From NCBI RefSeq assembly GCF_000364605.1, contig NZ_KB822575.1:482237-546236 (forward strand): a stretch of 64,000 nucleotides of DNA, given 5' to 3'. Source of the stretch: Nocardioides sp. Iso805N (lineage in GTDB: Bacteria > Actinomycetota > Actinomycetes > Propionibacteriales > Nocardioidaceae). The translations under genes and the position numbers were made by a program. Under the pieces are notes generated by a model. That model ran no database searches and had not been told where the DNA came from. It was given only the letters and a program-made list of their open reading frames with translations. Shown here piece by piece: positions 8,784-16,836 of this stretch (position 1 is its first letter; the number at the start of each line of letters is the position of its first letter).

Positions 8784-9767
8784 TCAGAGCAGCCGCGCGG
8801 CCGCCTCGGCAGCCCAGTAGGTCAGGATCACGTCGGCGCCGGCACGCCGGAACGCGATCAGCGACTCGAGGATCGCCGCGTCGCGGTCGATCCAGCCGCG
8901 CTCGGCGGCAGCCTCGACCATGGCGTACTCGCCGGAGATGTTGTAGGCCGCCACAGGCACGTCGACCGCCTCGCGCACGGCCCGCAGGACGTCGAGGTAG
9001 GGCAGGCCCGGCTTGACCATCACGATGTCTGCCCCCTGCTCGACGTCGAGCAGCGCCTCACGGACGCCCTCGAGCGCGTTGGCCGGGTCCTGCTGGTAGG
9101 TCCGCCGGTCGCCCACCAGCGAGGAGTCCACCGCCTCGCGGAAGGGGCCGTAGAACGCCGAGGAGTACTTCGCCGAGTAGGCCATGATCACGACGTCCTC
9201 GTACGCGGCGGCGTCGAGCGCCTCGCGGATGACGCCTACCTGGCCGTCCATCATCCCGGACGGCCCGACGACCCGGGCGCCGGCCGCGGCCTGGGCGCGC
9301 GCCATCTCGGCGTACACCGCGAGGGTGGCGTCGTTGTCGATCCGGCCGCGGGCGTCGAGCACGCCGCAGTGACCGTGGTCGGTGAACTCGTCGAGGCACA
9401 GGTCCGCCATCACCGGGAGCGCATCCCCGACCTCGGCGACGCAGTCGGCGATGGCGAGGTTGAGGATCCCCTCGGGGTCGCAGGCGCCTGTTCCGGCGGC
9501 GTCCTTGTGCTCGGGTACGCCGAAGAGCATCACGCCGCCGATGCCGAGCTCGGCGGCCTCGGCAACGGCGCGCTTGAGGCTGTCGCGGGTGTGCTGCACG
9601 ACGCCGGGCATCGAGCTGATCGGGACCGGCTCAACGATCCCCTCGCGGACGAAGACCGGCAGCACCAGCTGTCGCGCCTCGACCGAGGTCTCGGCGACGA
9701 GCCGACGCAGGGCCGGCGTCGCACGCAGCCGGCGCGGACGGATCGTGGGTCGCTCGATGTCAGGCAT
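8784..9767 (-). CDS. hemB: Porphobilinogen synthase (5-aminolevulinate dehydratase)
   Basis: 327 aa; condenses two 5-aminolevulinates to porphobilinogen. The two Schiff-base lysines are K200 ([14 protein letters not shown]) and K252 ([10 protein letters not shown]). The metal loop reads [14 protein letters not shown], with C124, D126 and C134, so the classic three-cysteine zinc site has one Asp. A GAGGAG Shine-Dalgarno lies 7 bases before the ATG. It is the last gene of the rex-hemA-hemC-hemD set but is separated from hemD by a 111-base structured gap. Confidence 0.96.
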   Translation of the reverse strand: MPDIERPTIRPRRLRATPALRRLVAETSVEARQLVLPVFVREGIVEPVPISSMPGVVQHTRDSLKRAVAEAAELGIGGVMLFGVPEHKDAAGTGACDPEGILNLAIADCVAEVGDALPVMADLCLDEFTDHGHCGVLDARGRIDNDATLAVYAEMARAQAAAGARVVGPSGMMDGQVGVIREALDAAAYEDVVIMAYSAKYSSAFYGPFREAVDSSLVGDRRTYQQDPANALEGVREALLDVEQGADIVMVKPGLPYLDVLRAVREAVDVPVAAYNISGEYAMVEAAAERGWIDRDAAILESLIAFRRAGADVILTYWAAEAAARLL

Positions 9768-9791
9768 CTGTGATCTCCTCGCTGCTGGTCG

Positions 9792-9880
9792 GTCGAGGTA
9801 TGCCGGCTAGGCCGCGCTTCCCGTGCTGAATTCCGCGCGGGAAGCGTCGGTTCGGCTGCATACCTCGACGAACCGACGCT
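9792..9880 (-). other. Interleaved inverted repeats between hemD and hemB
   Basis: Three perfect stems share this stretch. Stem A pairs 9843-9854 with 9869-9880 (12 bp, 14-base loop) and begins at the hemD stop codon. Stem B pairs 9792-9802 with 9859-9869 (11 bp). Stem C pairs 9815-9823 with 9838-9846 (9 bp). A cannot form fully together with B or C because they share bases or cross. In the hem transcript A would be made first. The function is unknown; a terminator/antiterminator switch, a processing site or a palindromic insertion are all possible. Confidence 0.6.
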
Positions 9881-11513
9881 ACTTGGCTCGCGCGCGCCGA
9901 CCGGCAGGCTTGCGCTCGCTCGGCTTGGTGACCGGCTGACCGGCCTCGACCAGCGCGGTACGGCGGGCGGCACCGAAGTCGGCGAGCGCCGCGGTCAGCG
10001 CCTCGACCGACGGCGAACTCGCCATCACGTCAACGCGCAGACCGTGCTCCTCGGCCGTCTTCGCGGTGGCCGGACCGATCGCCGCGATGATGGTCGAGGC
10101 GTGCGGCTTGCCGGCGATGCCGACCAGGTTGCGCACCGTCGAGGACGAGGTGAAGACGACGGCGTCGAACTTGCCGGTCTTGATCGCGTCCCGGGTCGGC
10201 GCCGGCGGCGGCGCGGCCCGGACGGTGCGGTAGGCGGTCACGTCGTCGCACTCCCAGCCGAGGTCGACCAGGCCCGCGATGAGGTTCTCGGTGGCGATGT
10301 CGGCGCGCGGCAGGAAGACACGGTTGATCGGGTCGATCAGCTCGTCGAACTCGGGCCAGACCTCCAGCAGACCGGCAGCCGACTGGTTCTCGGCCTCGGG
10401 CATCAGGTCGGGCCGCAGGCCCCAGTCCAGCAGCGCCGCCGAGGTCTTGTCGCCGACGGCGGCGATCTTCAGACCGGAGAAGGCGCGGGCGTCGAGGCCG
10501 TACTCGTCGAACTTCTCCCGGACCGCCTTGACGGCGTTGACCGACGTGAAGGCGATCCACTCGTAGCGGCCCTCGACCAGACCACGGATCGCCTTGTCCA
10601 TCTGCTGCGGGTTCCGCGGCGGCTCCACCGAGATCGTGGGCACCTCCTCGGGCACCGCTCCGAAGGAGCGCAGCCGCTGCGAGAGCGCCGGGGCCTGCTC
10701 CTTGGTGCGTGGGACCAGCACCCGCCAGCCGAACAGCGGCTTGGTCTCGAACCAGGACAGCGTCTGACGCAGGTCGACGACCTTGCCCACCACGATGATC
10801 GCCGGCGGGGCGATCCGAGCGGCGCGTACGTCGGCGGCGACGTTCGCCAGCGTCGAGGTCAGCGTCGACTGCTCGGTGGTGGTGCCGACGCGGGTGATCG
10901 ATACGGGGGTCTCAGGCTTGCGGCCCGCTGCGACCAGCTCGGCCGCCACCTCGCCGATCAGGCCGACACCCGAGAGCAGCACGAGGGTGCGCTCGTCGGC
11001 GTACCGGCTCCAGTCCACCTTCTCCCCGCAGGTGACCACGGCGATCTCGCGGTGGTCCTTGGTGGTCAGCGGGATGCCCGCGTACGCCGGGACGGCACTC
11101 ACGCTGGAGACGCCGGGAACGATCTCGAAGCCGATGCCGGCCTTGGCACAGGCCTGCGCCTCCTCCGGACCCGAGGCGTAGAGGAACGGGTCGCCGTTCA
11201 TCAGGCGCACCACGTGCCCACCGCGCTTGGCGCGCTTGACCACGACCTTGGCGCGCGCAGCGTGGGTCATCGGCTGGCCGTCCTCGCCGAAGCCGCCGTC
11301 GATCAGCTCGGGACCGCCCTCGGTCTCCTCGGTGAGACCCAGCAGGGTGCGCACCATCGCAGCATGCTCGGGCGCCTCGGTGACGACCGCGTCGGCCCGC
11401 CTGAGGAGCTCGACCGCCCGCACGGTCAGCAGGTCCGGATCGCCCGGGCCGCTGCCCACGAACGACACCCAGCCCAGCTCACTGTGCCCGTTGTTGGGGC
11501 TCTTGTTGGTCAT
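9879..11513 (-). CDS. hemD: Fused uroporphyrinogen-III C-methyltransferase / uroporphyrinogen-III synthase
   Basis: 544 aa. Residues ~14-250 form an SAM-dependent SUMT/CobA domain (VSFVGSGPGDPDLLTVRAVE; RLMNGDPFLYASGPEEA; PGVSSVSAVPAYAGIP), which methylates uroporphyrinogen III towards sirohaem or cobalamin. Residues ~275-520 form a HemD domain, which cyclises hydroxymethylbilane to uroporphyrinogen III. This fusion is common in actinobacteria and places the branch point in one protein. ATG at 11513 opens the SUMT domain; the frame extends upstream but overlaps hemC. A basic tail (KPSERKPAGRRARAK) ends the protein. About 100 bases separate it from hemC. Confidence 0.93.
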   Translation of the reverse strand: MTNKSPNNGHSELGWVSFVGSGPGDPDLLTVRAVELLRRADAVVTEAPEHAAMVRTLLGLTEETEGGPELIDGGFGEDGQPMTHAARAKVVVKRAKRGGHVVRLMNGDPFLYASGPEEAQACAKAGIGFEIVPGVSSVSAVPAYAGIPLTTKDHREIAVVTCGEKVDWSRYADERTLVLLSGVGLIGEVAAELVAAGRKPETPVSITRVGTTTEQSTLTSTLANVAADVRAARIAPPAIIVVGKVVDLRQTLSWFETKPLFGWRVLVPRTKEQAPALSQRLRSFGAVPEEVPTISVEPPRNPQQMDKAIRGLVEGRYEWIAFTSVNAVKAVREKFDEYGLDARAFSGLKIAAVGDKTSAALLDWGLRPDLMPEAENQSAAGLLEVWPEFDELIDPINRVFLPRADIATENLIAGLVDLGWECDDVTAYRTVRAAPPPAPTRDAIKTGKFDAVVFTSSSTVRNLVGIAGKPHASTIIAAIGPATAKTAEEHGLRVDVMASSPSVEALTAALADFGAARRTALVEAGQPVTKPSERKPAGRRARAK

Positions 11514-11616
11514 GCCGTGTGCACCATTCCCTGCTCGAGAGCGTCGACGCCGGATGCGCCGCTGCCCATGTCCCTCGTCTGTGCCCGCTTCGGGGCCCGT
11601 CTGTGAATCCGTGCCG

Positions 11617-12522
11617 TCACAGCTCCGCCGCCCCGTCGGCGAGTATGTCCTTGGCGAGCCGCTCCCCCACGCCACCGGCATCGGTGACCGGACCCGACGC
11701 CGAACGCCGGATCGCCACCGCGCCGTCGGCCGAGAGCACGACCGCCCGCACCCAGAGCTCGTCTCCGTCGTCACCCTCGACGACCTCGGCGAGCGTCCCG
11801 ATCGGGGCCGCGCAGCCACCCTCGAGGGTGGCCAGCACGACCCGCTCAGCCGTGACGGCGGCACGTGTGTGAGTGTCGTCGAGCCGGCTCAGCACAGCGA
11901 TCAGCTCGGTGTCGTCGCTGCGACACTCGATCGCCAGCGCACCCTGCCCCGGGGCCGGCAGCACCTGCAGCGGATCGAGCACCTCGGTGACGTCATCGAG
12001 CCGGTCGATGCGGGCGAGACCGGCGCGGGCGAGCACGACGGCGTCGTACTCACCGCTCCGGACCTTGCCGATGCGGGTGTCGACGTTGCCACGCACACCG
12101 CTGATCTCCAAACCGAGGCCGAGCGCGTGCACCTGCGCGGTGCGTCGCGGCGAACCGGTCCCGACCCTCGAGCCCTGCGGCAGCTCGCCGAGGGTCAGGC
12201 CGTCGCGGGCCACCACGACGTCGCGCGGGTCCTCGCGGGGCGGGATCGCGACCAGCGTGACGCCTTCGTGCGGATAGGTCGGCAGGTCCTTGAGCGAGTG
12301 CACGGCCAGGTCGATCTCGCCGGCGAGCAGGGCGTCGCGCAGCGCGTTGACGAACACGCCGGTCGACGTGGTGCCGGTGATCGGCGTGCCAGCGGCCTGG
12401 GTGCGATCGCCGGCGGAGACGACCTCGACCAGCTCCACGTCGTGACCGAGCTCGCGGATCGCGTCGGCGACGTGGCCGGACTGGGTCATCGCGAGGTGGG
12501 AGCGGCGGGTACCGAGACGCAT
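11617..12522 (-). CDS. hemC: Hydroxymethylbilane synthase (porphobilinogen deaminase)
   Basis: 301 aa; polymerises four porphobilinogens into hydroxymethylbilane. The dipyrromethane cofactor cysteine is C237 in LEGGCAAPIG. Other family landmarks are MRLGTRRSHLA at the start, HSLKDLPT, and GTGSPRRTAQ with the substrate-binding arginines. The ATG overlaps the hemA stop by one base (TGATG), which fixes the start and indicates coupling. Confidence 0.96.
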   Translation of the reverse strand: MRLGTRRSHLAMTQSGHVADAIRELGHDVELVEVVSAGDRTQAAGTPITGTTSTGVFVNALRDALLAGEIDLAVHSLKDLPTYPHEGVTLVAIPPREDPRDVVVARDGLTLGELPQGSRVGTGSPRRTAQVHALGLGLEISGVRGNVDTRIGKVRSGEYDAVVLARAGLARIDRLDDVTEVLDPLQVLPAPGQGALAIECRSDDTELIAVLSRLDDTHTRAAVTAERVVLATLEGGCAAPIGTLAEVVEGDDGDELWVRAVVLSADGAVAIRRSASGPVTDAGGVGERLAKDILADGAAEL

Positions 12523-13808
12523 CACTGCTCCACCTCCCCGAGCCCGGGCCGGGTGACAGCACTGACTGCCTCCGGGTCGAGCGCGAACAGCTCGGCGAGC
12601 GCGCGCTCGTAGGAGATCGCGCCGGTCTCGTTCGCCAGCTCCTTGACCCGCACCGTCGGCTCGTGCAGCAGCTTGTCGGCGACGCGGCGTACGGCGCGCA
12701 GCACCTCGTCGCGCGTTGTCGGATCGAGCGCCGGCAGGCGACCGTCCAGGCGCGCCATCTCGGCCTCGACGACGTTGGTCGCCATCGTCCGCAGCGCCAC
12801 CACCGTCGGCGTGACCTGAGCCTGCCTGCGGGCGGCGAGGAAGGCGGTGACCTCCTGGGAGACGATCCCGCGGACCGCGACGACCTCCTGGCCGGCCTCG
12901 GAGGCCTGCAGCTCGTCGGCGAGGGTGCCCAGGTCGATCAGCGTCGCCCCGGGTACGTCGGCACACGCGGGGTCGATGTCGTGCGGCAGCGCGAGGTCGA
13001 TCAGCGCGACCGGCCGCGTCCCCACCATCTGCGGTGTCACCAGCACGCTCCGGGCGCCGGCACAGGCGATCACCACGTCGGCCTGGGCGACCTCGATGGC
13101 GATGTCGGCCAGCGCGGCGGCGCGTCCGCCGTACTCGGCGGCGAGACGCTCGGCCCGCTCGGGCGTGCGGTTGACGACGACGATCTCGCGGGCGCCGAGC
13201 CGGGAGACGGTGGCGGTGGCCAGCCCGGCCATCGCGCCGGCGCCCAGGACGACGACGCGCAACCCGCTGACGTCACCCACGGTGGCGCGGGCACGCTCCA
13301 GGGACGCGCTGACCAGCGACGGCGCGGCCTTGTCGATGTCGGTCTCGGCATGGCTGCGCTTGCCGACCCGCAGCGCCTGCTGGAAGAGAGTGTTGAGCGC
13401 CGGGCCGACAGTGCCCAGCTCCTGGCCGAGCTGGAGCGCGGCCCGGGTCTGGCCGAGGATCTGGCCCTCGCCGACCGCCATCGAGTCGAGGCCGGCAGCG
13501 ACCTTGAAGAGGTGGGAGACGGCACCGTCGTCGTAGTGCACGTACAGGTGGGGCAGGACGTCCTCGACCCGGACGCCGGACCGCTCGACCAGCAGCCGGG
13601 AGAGCTGCTCCACCGAACCGTGGAACCGGTCGACCTCGGAGTAGACCTCGAGCCGGTTGCAGGTCGCGATGACCGTCGCCTCGGTGACGTGCTCGGTGTG
13701 GGCGACGTCCTGGAGGAGCTTGTGCAGCCCGTCGTGATCGATCGCGAGCTGCTCGAGCAGTTGGACCGGGGCCGAGTTGTGGCTGATACCGACGACAAGG
13801 ATGCTCAC
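12522..13808 (-). CDS. hemA: Glutamyl-tRNA reductase
   Basis: 428 aa; NADPH-dependent reduction of glutamyl-tRNA to glutamate-1-semialdehyde, the committed step of the C5 pathway. The catalytic cysteine is C50 in IATCNRLEVYSE, the NADPH-binding region is VVVLGAGAMAGLATATVSRLGA, and the C-terminal helical dimerisation domain is complete. The GTG start at 13808 overlaps the rex stop by 4 bases, so Rex and HemA are translationally coupled. Confidence 0.96.
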   Translation of the reverse strand: MSILVVGISHNSAPVQLLEQLAIDHDGLHKLLQDVAHTEHVTEATVIATCNRLEVYSEVDRFHGSVEQLSRLLVERSGVRVEDVLPHLYVHYDDGAVSHLFKVAAGLDSMAVGEGQILGQTRAALQLGQELGTVGPALNTLFQQALRVGKRSHAETDIDKAAPSLVSASLERARATVGDVSGLRVVVLGAGAMAGLATATVSRLGAREIVVVNRTPERAERLAAEYGGRAAALADIAIEVAQADVVIACAGARSVLVTPQMVGTRPVALIDLALPHDIDPACADVPGATLIDLGTLADELQASEAGQEVVAVRGIVSQEVTAFLAARRQAQVTPTVVALRTMATNVVEAEMARLDGRLPALDPTTRDEVLRAVRRVADKLLHEPTVRVKELANETGAISYERALAELFALDPEAVSAVTRPGLGEVEQ

Positions 13809-14479
13809 AGCGTCTGAACCGCCTTCCGCTGCTCGTGGTACGCCAGGATCTGGAGCTCGATGGAGAGATCGACCTTGCGTACGTCGACCCGCTCCGGCAC
13901 CGACAGCACGGTCGGAGCGAAGTTGAGGATGCTGGTGATGCCGGCGGCGACCAGCGCGTCGGCGACGTCCTGGGCGGCGACCGCCGGCACCGCGATGACG
14001 CCGATCGCGACGCCGTTCTCGGTGGCGATCTCGGGCAGGTCGTCGAACGGACGCACCTGCAGGCCCGCCACGGTCTGGTCCTTCATGTCCGGGTCCGCGT
14101 CGAGCAGGCCGACCACCCGGAAGCCGCGGCTGCGGAAGCCGGAGAAGTTGGCCAGGGCGTGGCCCAGGTTGCCGATGCCGACGATGACCACAGGCCAGTC
14201 CTGGGTCACGCCGATCTCGCGGGCGATCTGGTAGCGCAGGTAGTCGACGTCGTACCCGACCCCGCGGGTGCCATAGGAGCCCAGGTAGGAGAGGTCCTTG
14301 CGCAGCTTCGCGGAGTTGACCCCGGCGGCGGCGGCGAGCTCCTCGCTGGAGCAGGTGCTGATCTGCTGCTCGGCCAGGGCGACGAGCGCACGGAGGTAGA
14401 CGGGAAGCCGGGCGACGGTGGCCTCGGGGATGTCCCGGGCACTGTCGTTGCTTCGTGCCGTCACTGTGTGCTCTTTCAT
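13805..14479 (-). CDS. rex: Redox-sensing transcriptional repressor Rex
   Basis: About 224 aa. An N-terminal winged-helix domain (IPEATVARLPVYLRAL ... SSEELAAAAGVNSAKLRKDLSYLGSYGTRGVGYDV) is followed by a Rossmann domain with VVIVGIGNLGHALANF that senses NADH/NAD+ ratio, and a C-terminal swapped helix. Rex leaves DNA when NADH rises, derepressing respiratory and haem genes. ATG at 14479 gives an N terminus close to Streptomyces Rex; GTG at 14506 and GTG at 14464 are alternatives and none has a strong ribosome site. rex-hemACD is a known conserved actinobacterial unit. Confidence 0.95.
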   Translation of the reverse strand: MKEHTVTARSNDSARDIPEATVARLPVYLRALVALAEQQISTCSSEELAAAAGVNSAKLRKDLSYLGSYGTRGVGYDVDYLRYQIAREIGVTQDWPVVIVGIGNLGHALANFSGFRSRGFRVVGLLDADPDMKDQTVAGLQVRPFDDLPEIATENGVAIGVIAVPAVAAQDVADALVAAGITSILNFAPTVLSVPERVDVRKVDLSIELQILAYHEQRKAVQTL

Positions 14480-14544
14480 GCCACGCCGAGGGTGGGGGTC
14501 TGTCACAACCCGGGGTCGCCCAGCGGCCTGATCACTCTAGGAGT

Positions 14545-14564
14545 TTGTGAACGGGAGAACAAAA
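14545..14564 (-). promoter_or_regulatory. Candidate Rex operator upstream of rex
   Basis: TTGTGAAC followed by GGGA and GAACAAAA. The left half matches the Rex operator half-site TTGTGAAC exactly; the right half is degenerate (about 5 of 8 against GTTCACAA). It lies 65-85 bases before the likely rex start, where autoregulation is known in Streptomyces coelicolor. Confidence 0.45.
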
Positions 14565-14598
14565 CGAGCCGAGCCGACTAGCACAACGGTGTGAGCCA

Positions 14599-14865
14599 TC
14601 AGACAACAGGGTGCGCCAGGGCCGCCCGCAGCCGAGCCTCGTCGACCCGCCAGAAGTCGTGCTGCCGACCGTCCACGAGGGTCACCGGGATCTCCTCGCC
14701 GTACCGCGCCCGCAGGGCCGGATCCTCGTCGATGGAGTGCTCGACGTAGCTCTCGCCGAGGTCGGCGCAGACCCGCTCGATGACGGTGCGGGCCTCGTCG
14801 CACAGATGACAGCCGGGACGGGAGAAGAGTGTGATGCGTGCAGCCACGGGACCAGTGTCGCCCAT
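14599..14865 (-). CDS. Glutaredoxin-like protein (DUF836 type)
   Basis: 88 aa with thioredoxin-fold signature ITLFSRPGCHLCDEA, cysteines C19 and C22, and the cis-Pro region EEIPVTLVDG. Probably a small cytoplasmic thiol-disulfide protein; the partner is unknown. The same small gene precedes rex in related actinobacteria. It points the same way as rex with a 119-base gap to the chosen rex start, and diverges from the HAD phosphatase gene with only 27 bases between starts. Confidence 0.8.
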   Translation of the reverse strand: MGDTGPVAARITLFSRPGCHLCDEARTVIERVCADLGESYVEHSIDEDPALRARYGEEIPVTLVDGRQHDFWRVDEARLRAALAHPVV

Positions 14866-14892
14866 CGTCGTACAACCCCTAGGGTGGCAGGC

Positions 14893-15795
14893 ATGAGCAC
14901 CGCTCGTGATCGTCAGCGACGCCGCGACGAGCTGCGCCGCAAGGATCTGCAGCGACGCTCGGTGCTGGCCGGCGAGGCCTCCGCCGCGTCCGCCGAGGTC
15001 GAGTCGGCGTTGTCGACTCCGAACGAGAAGGTCAGCGCCGCGTTCTTCGACGTGGACAACACGGTGATGCAGGGCGCCTCGATCTTCCACCTCGCGCGGG
15101 GCCTGTACCGGCGCAAGTTCTTCACGACCAGCGACATCGTGGGCGCGGCCTGGAAGCAGGCCTACTTCCGCTTCGTCGGGGTGGAGAACCCCGAGCACGT
15201 CGAGGCCGCTCGCAACTCCGCGCTCAGCTTCATCGCCGGCCACACCGTGCGCGAGCTGCAGGAGGTCGGCGAGGAGATCTTCGACGAGGCGATGTCGGAC
15301 CGGATCTGGCCCGGCACCCGAGCGTTGGCCCAGCTCCACCTCGACCAGGGCGAGCGGGTCTGGCTGGTCACCGCCGCCCCCGTCGAGATCGCCCAGATCA
15401 TCGCCCGCAAGCTCGGCCTGACCGGAGCGATGGGCACGGTCGCCGAGCACGTCGACGGTGTCTACACCGGCCAGCTGGTCGGCGACATGCTGCACGGGCC
15501 GGCCAAGGCCGAGGCGGTCAAGGCGCTCGCCGCGCGCGAGGGCCTCGATCTCAGCCAGTGCGCCGCCTACTCCGACTCGGCCAACGACCTGCCCCTGCTG
15601 CAGCTGGTCGGCCGACCCTGCGCGGTCAATCCCGACGCCCGGTTGCGCCGCCACGCCAAGGCGCACGGCTGGCCGATCCGCGACTACCGCACCGGTCGGA
15701 AGGCGGCCCGGGTCGGCTTCGCGGCCGGTCTGGTGGGCGGCGCTGCCGCGGGAGCCGTCGCGGCGGCGTCGACGCTGCGCGAGAAGCGTCGCTAG
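14893..15795 (+). CDS. HAD-IB family phosphatase with C-terminal membrane segment
   Basis: 300 aa. HAD motif I is AAFFDVDNTVMQG (nucleophile Asp in DVD), with a SerB-like later motif (YSDSANDLPLL). The N-terminal ~45 residues are highly charged (RQRRRDELRRKDLQRR), and the C terminus carries a hydrophobic Gly/Ala segment (GFAAGLVGGAAAGAVAAA) that could anchor it. Family members dephosphorylate small molecules such as phosphoserine or lysophosphatidic acid; the substrate is not evident. Neighbour of the BldN-like sigma factor as in Streptomyces. Confidence 0.85.
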   Translation: MSTARDRQRRRDELRRKDLQRRSVLAGEASAASAEVESALSTPNEKVSAAFFDVDNTVMQGASIFHLARGLYRRKFFTTSDIVGAAWKQAYFRFVGVENPEHVEAARNSALSFIAGHTVRELQEVGEEIFDEAMSDRIWPGTRALAQLHLDQGERVWLVTAAPVEIAQIIARKLGLTGAMGTVAEHVDGVYTGQLVGDMLHGPAKAEAVKALAAREGLDLSQCAAYSDSANDLPLLQLVGRPCAVNPDARLRRHAKAHGWPIRDYRTGRKAARVGFAAGLVGGAAAGAVAAASTLREKRR

Positions 15796-15852
15796 TCACA
15801 CCGATCGTCCGGGTCGCCACATGACCCGAACTGCCAGCTGGCGTCTGGACGC

Positions 15853-15882
15853 CTGACAAGCGACTTGAGCGGACCGTAGAGT
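15853..15882 (+). promoter_or_regulatory. Candidate housekeeping promoter of the BldN-like sigma gene
   Basis: CTGACA (15853-15858), an 18-base spacer and TAGAGT (15877-15882) resemble a principal-sigma promoter and would start transcription about 30 bases before the ATG at 15921. Confidence 0.3.
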
Positions 15883-15920
15883 GGCGTTCGTCTCGGGGGA
15901 CAGTGGGGAGGGACCACACG

Positions 15921-16700
15921 ATGCCGCAGTACGGCAAGGACGTCGCGCGTGGGCTCCATGCCCTTCGTGTGGCGGTTGCTGCCCTGCTGGTGGAGCCCGC
16001 CCTAGCGGGCACTGCAGCCCACATCCTCCACTCCGAGGCCGCCTCCTCGGCCTCCGCCCCCGAGCGCGGCAGCGGTGGTCCGGCGCGGGGCGATGGCGAG
16101 GGCCCCGATGACGAGGCCCTGGCGGCCTCCTCAGAGGTCTCGGCTGCCGAGCGCACGCGCCTGATCGGGCTGGTCGAGCTGGCCCGCAAGGGCGACTCCG
16201 AAGCGTTCGGGATGCTCTACGACCACTACCACACCGCGGTCTATCGCTTCCTCTTCTACCGGACCCGTTCGGCCACCCTGGCCGAGGACCTGACCTCGGA
16301 GACCTTCTTCCGGGCGCTGCGCTCGATGAACGGGTTCCGCTGGCAGGGCAAGGACTTCGGCGCCTGGCTGATGACGATCGCCCGGAATCTCGCCACCGAC
16401 CACTTCAAGGCGGGTCGCACGCGGCTGGAGCTGACCACCGAGGACATGGGGCAGCACGACGACGCGACCGAGGGGCCGGAAGCCGCAGTGCTGGCCGGCC
16501 TCACGAACGAGGCCCTGCTCAAGGCCCTGGCCAAGCTGCCCGACGAGCAGCGTGACTGCGTCGTGATGCGGTTCCTGCAGGGGCTCTCGATCGCCGAGAC
16601 GGCCGCGGTGCTCGGTCGCAGCGACGGCGCCGTCAAGCAGTTGCAGCTGCGCGGCGTACGCAATCTGGCGAAGCTGCTGCCCGAAGGGCTGCGTGGGTGA
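15921..16700 (+). CDS. bldN: BldN-like ECF RNA polymerase sigma factor
   Basis: 259 aa. Sigma region 2 spans ~90-165 (FGMLYDHYHTAVYRFLFYRT; AEDLTSETFFRALRSMNGFRW) and region 4 ~200-252 (LPDEQRDCVVMRFLQGLSIAETAAVLGRSDGAVKQL). A ~80-residue N-terminal extension starting MPQYGKDVARGLHALRVAV resembles the extension of Streptomyces BldN, which is removed by proteolysis there. A GGGAGG-like ribosome site precedes the ATG. The following gene encodes a membrane protein like the BldN anti-sigma RsbN. In Streptomyces BldN drives aerial-hyphae surface protein genes; its regulon here is unknown. Confidence 0.85.
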   Translation: MPQYGKDVARGLHALRVAVAALLVEPALAGTAAHILHSEAASSASAPERGSGGPARGDGEGPDDEALAASSEVSAAERTRLIGLVELARKGDSEAFGMLYDHYHTAVYRFLFYRTRSATLAEDLTSETFFRALRSMNGFRWQGKDFGAWLMTIARNLATDHFKAGRTRLELTTEDMGQHDDATEGPEAAVLAGLTNEALLKALAKLPDEQRDCVVMRFLQGLSIAETAAVLGRSDGAVKQLQLRGVRNLAKLLPEGLRG

Positions 16701-16836
16701 TGCAGCACACGAGGATCACGCCTGCAACGGCCGTAACCTATGGCGACCGCGGTTCGTTGGCGATGCGGAGCGACACCACCCCGCACGCTCTGCCCTTCCC
16801 TGCACTCGCCCACACCGACCGAGTAGGACCACCGCG

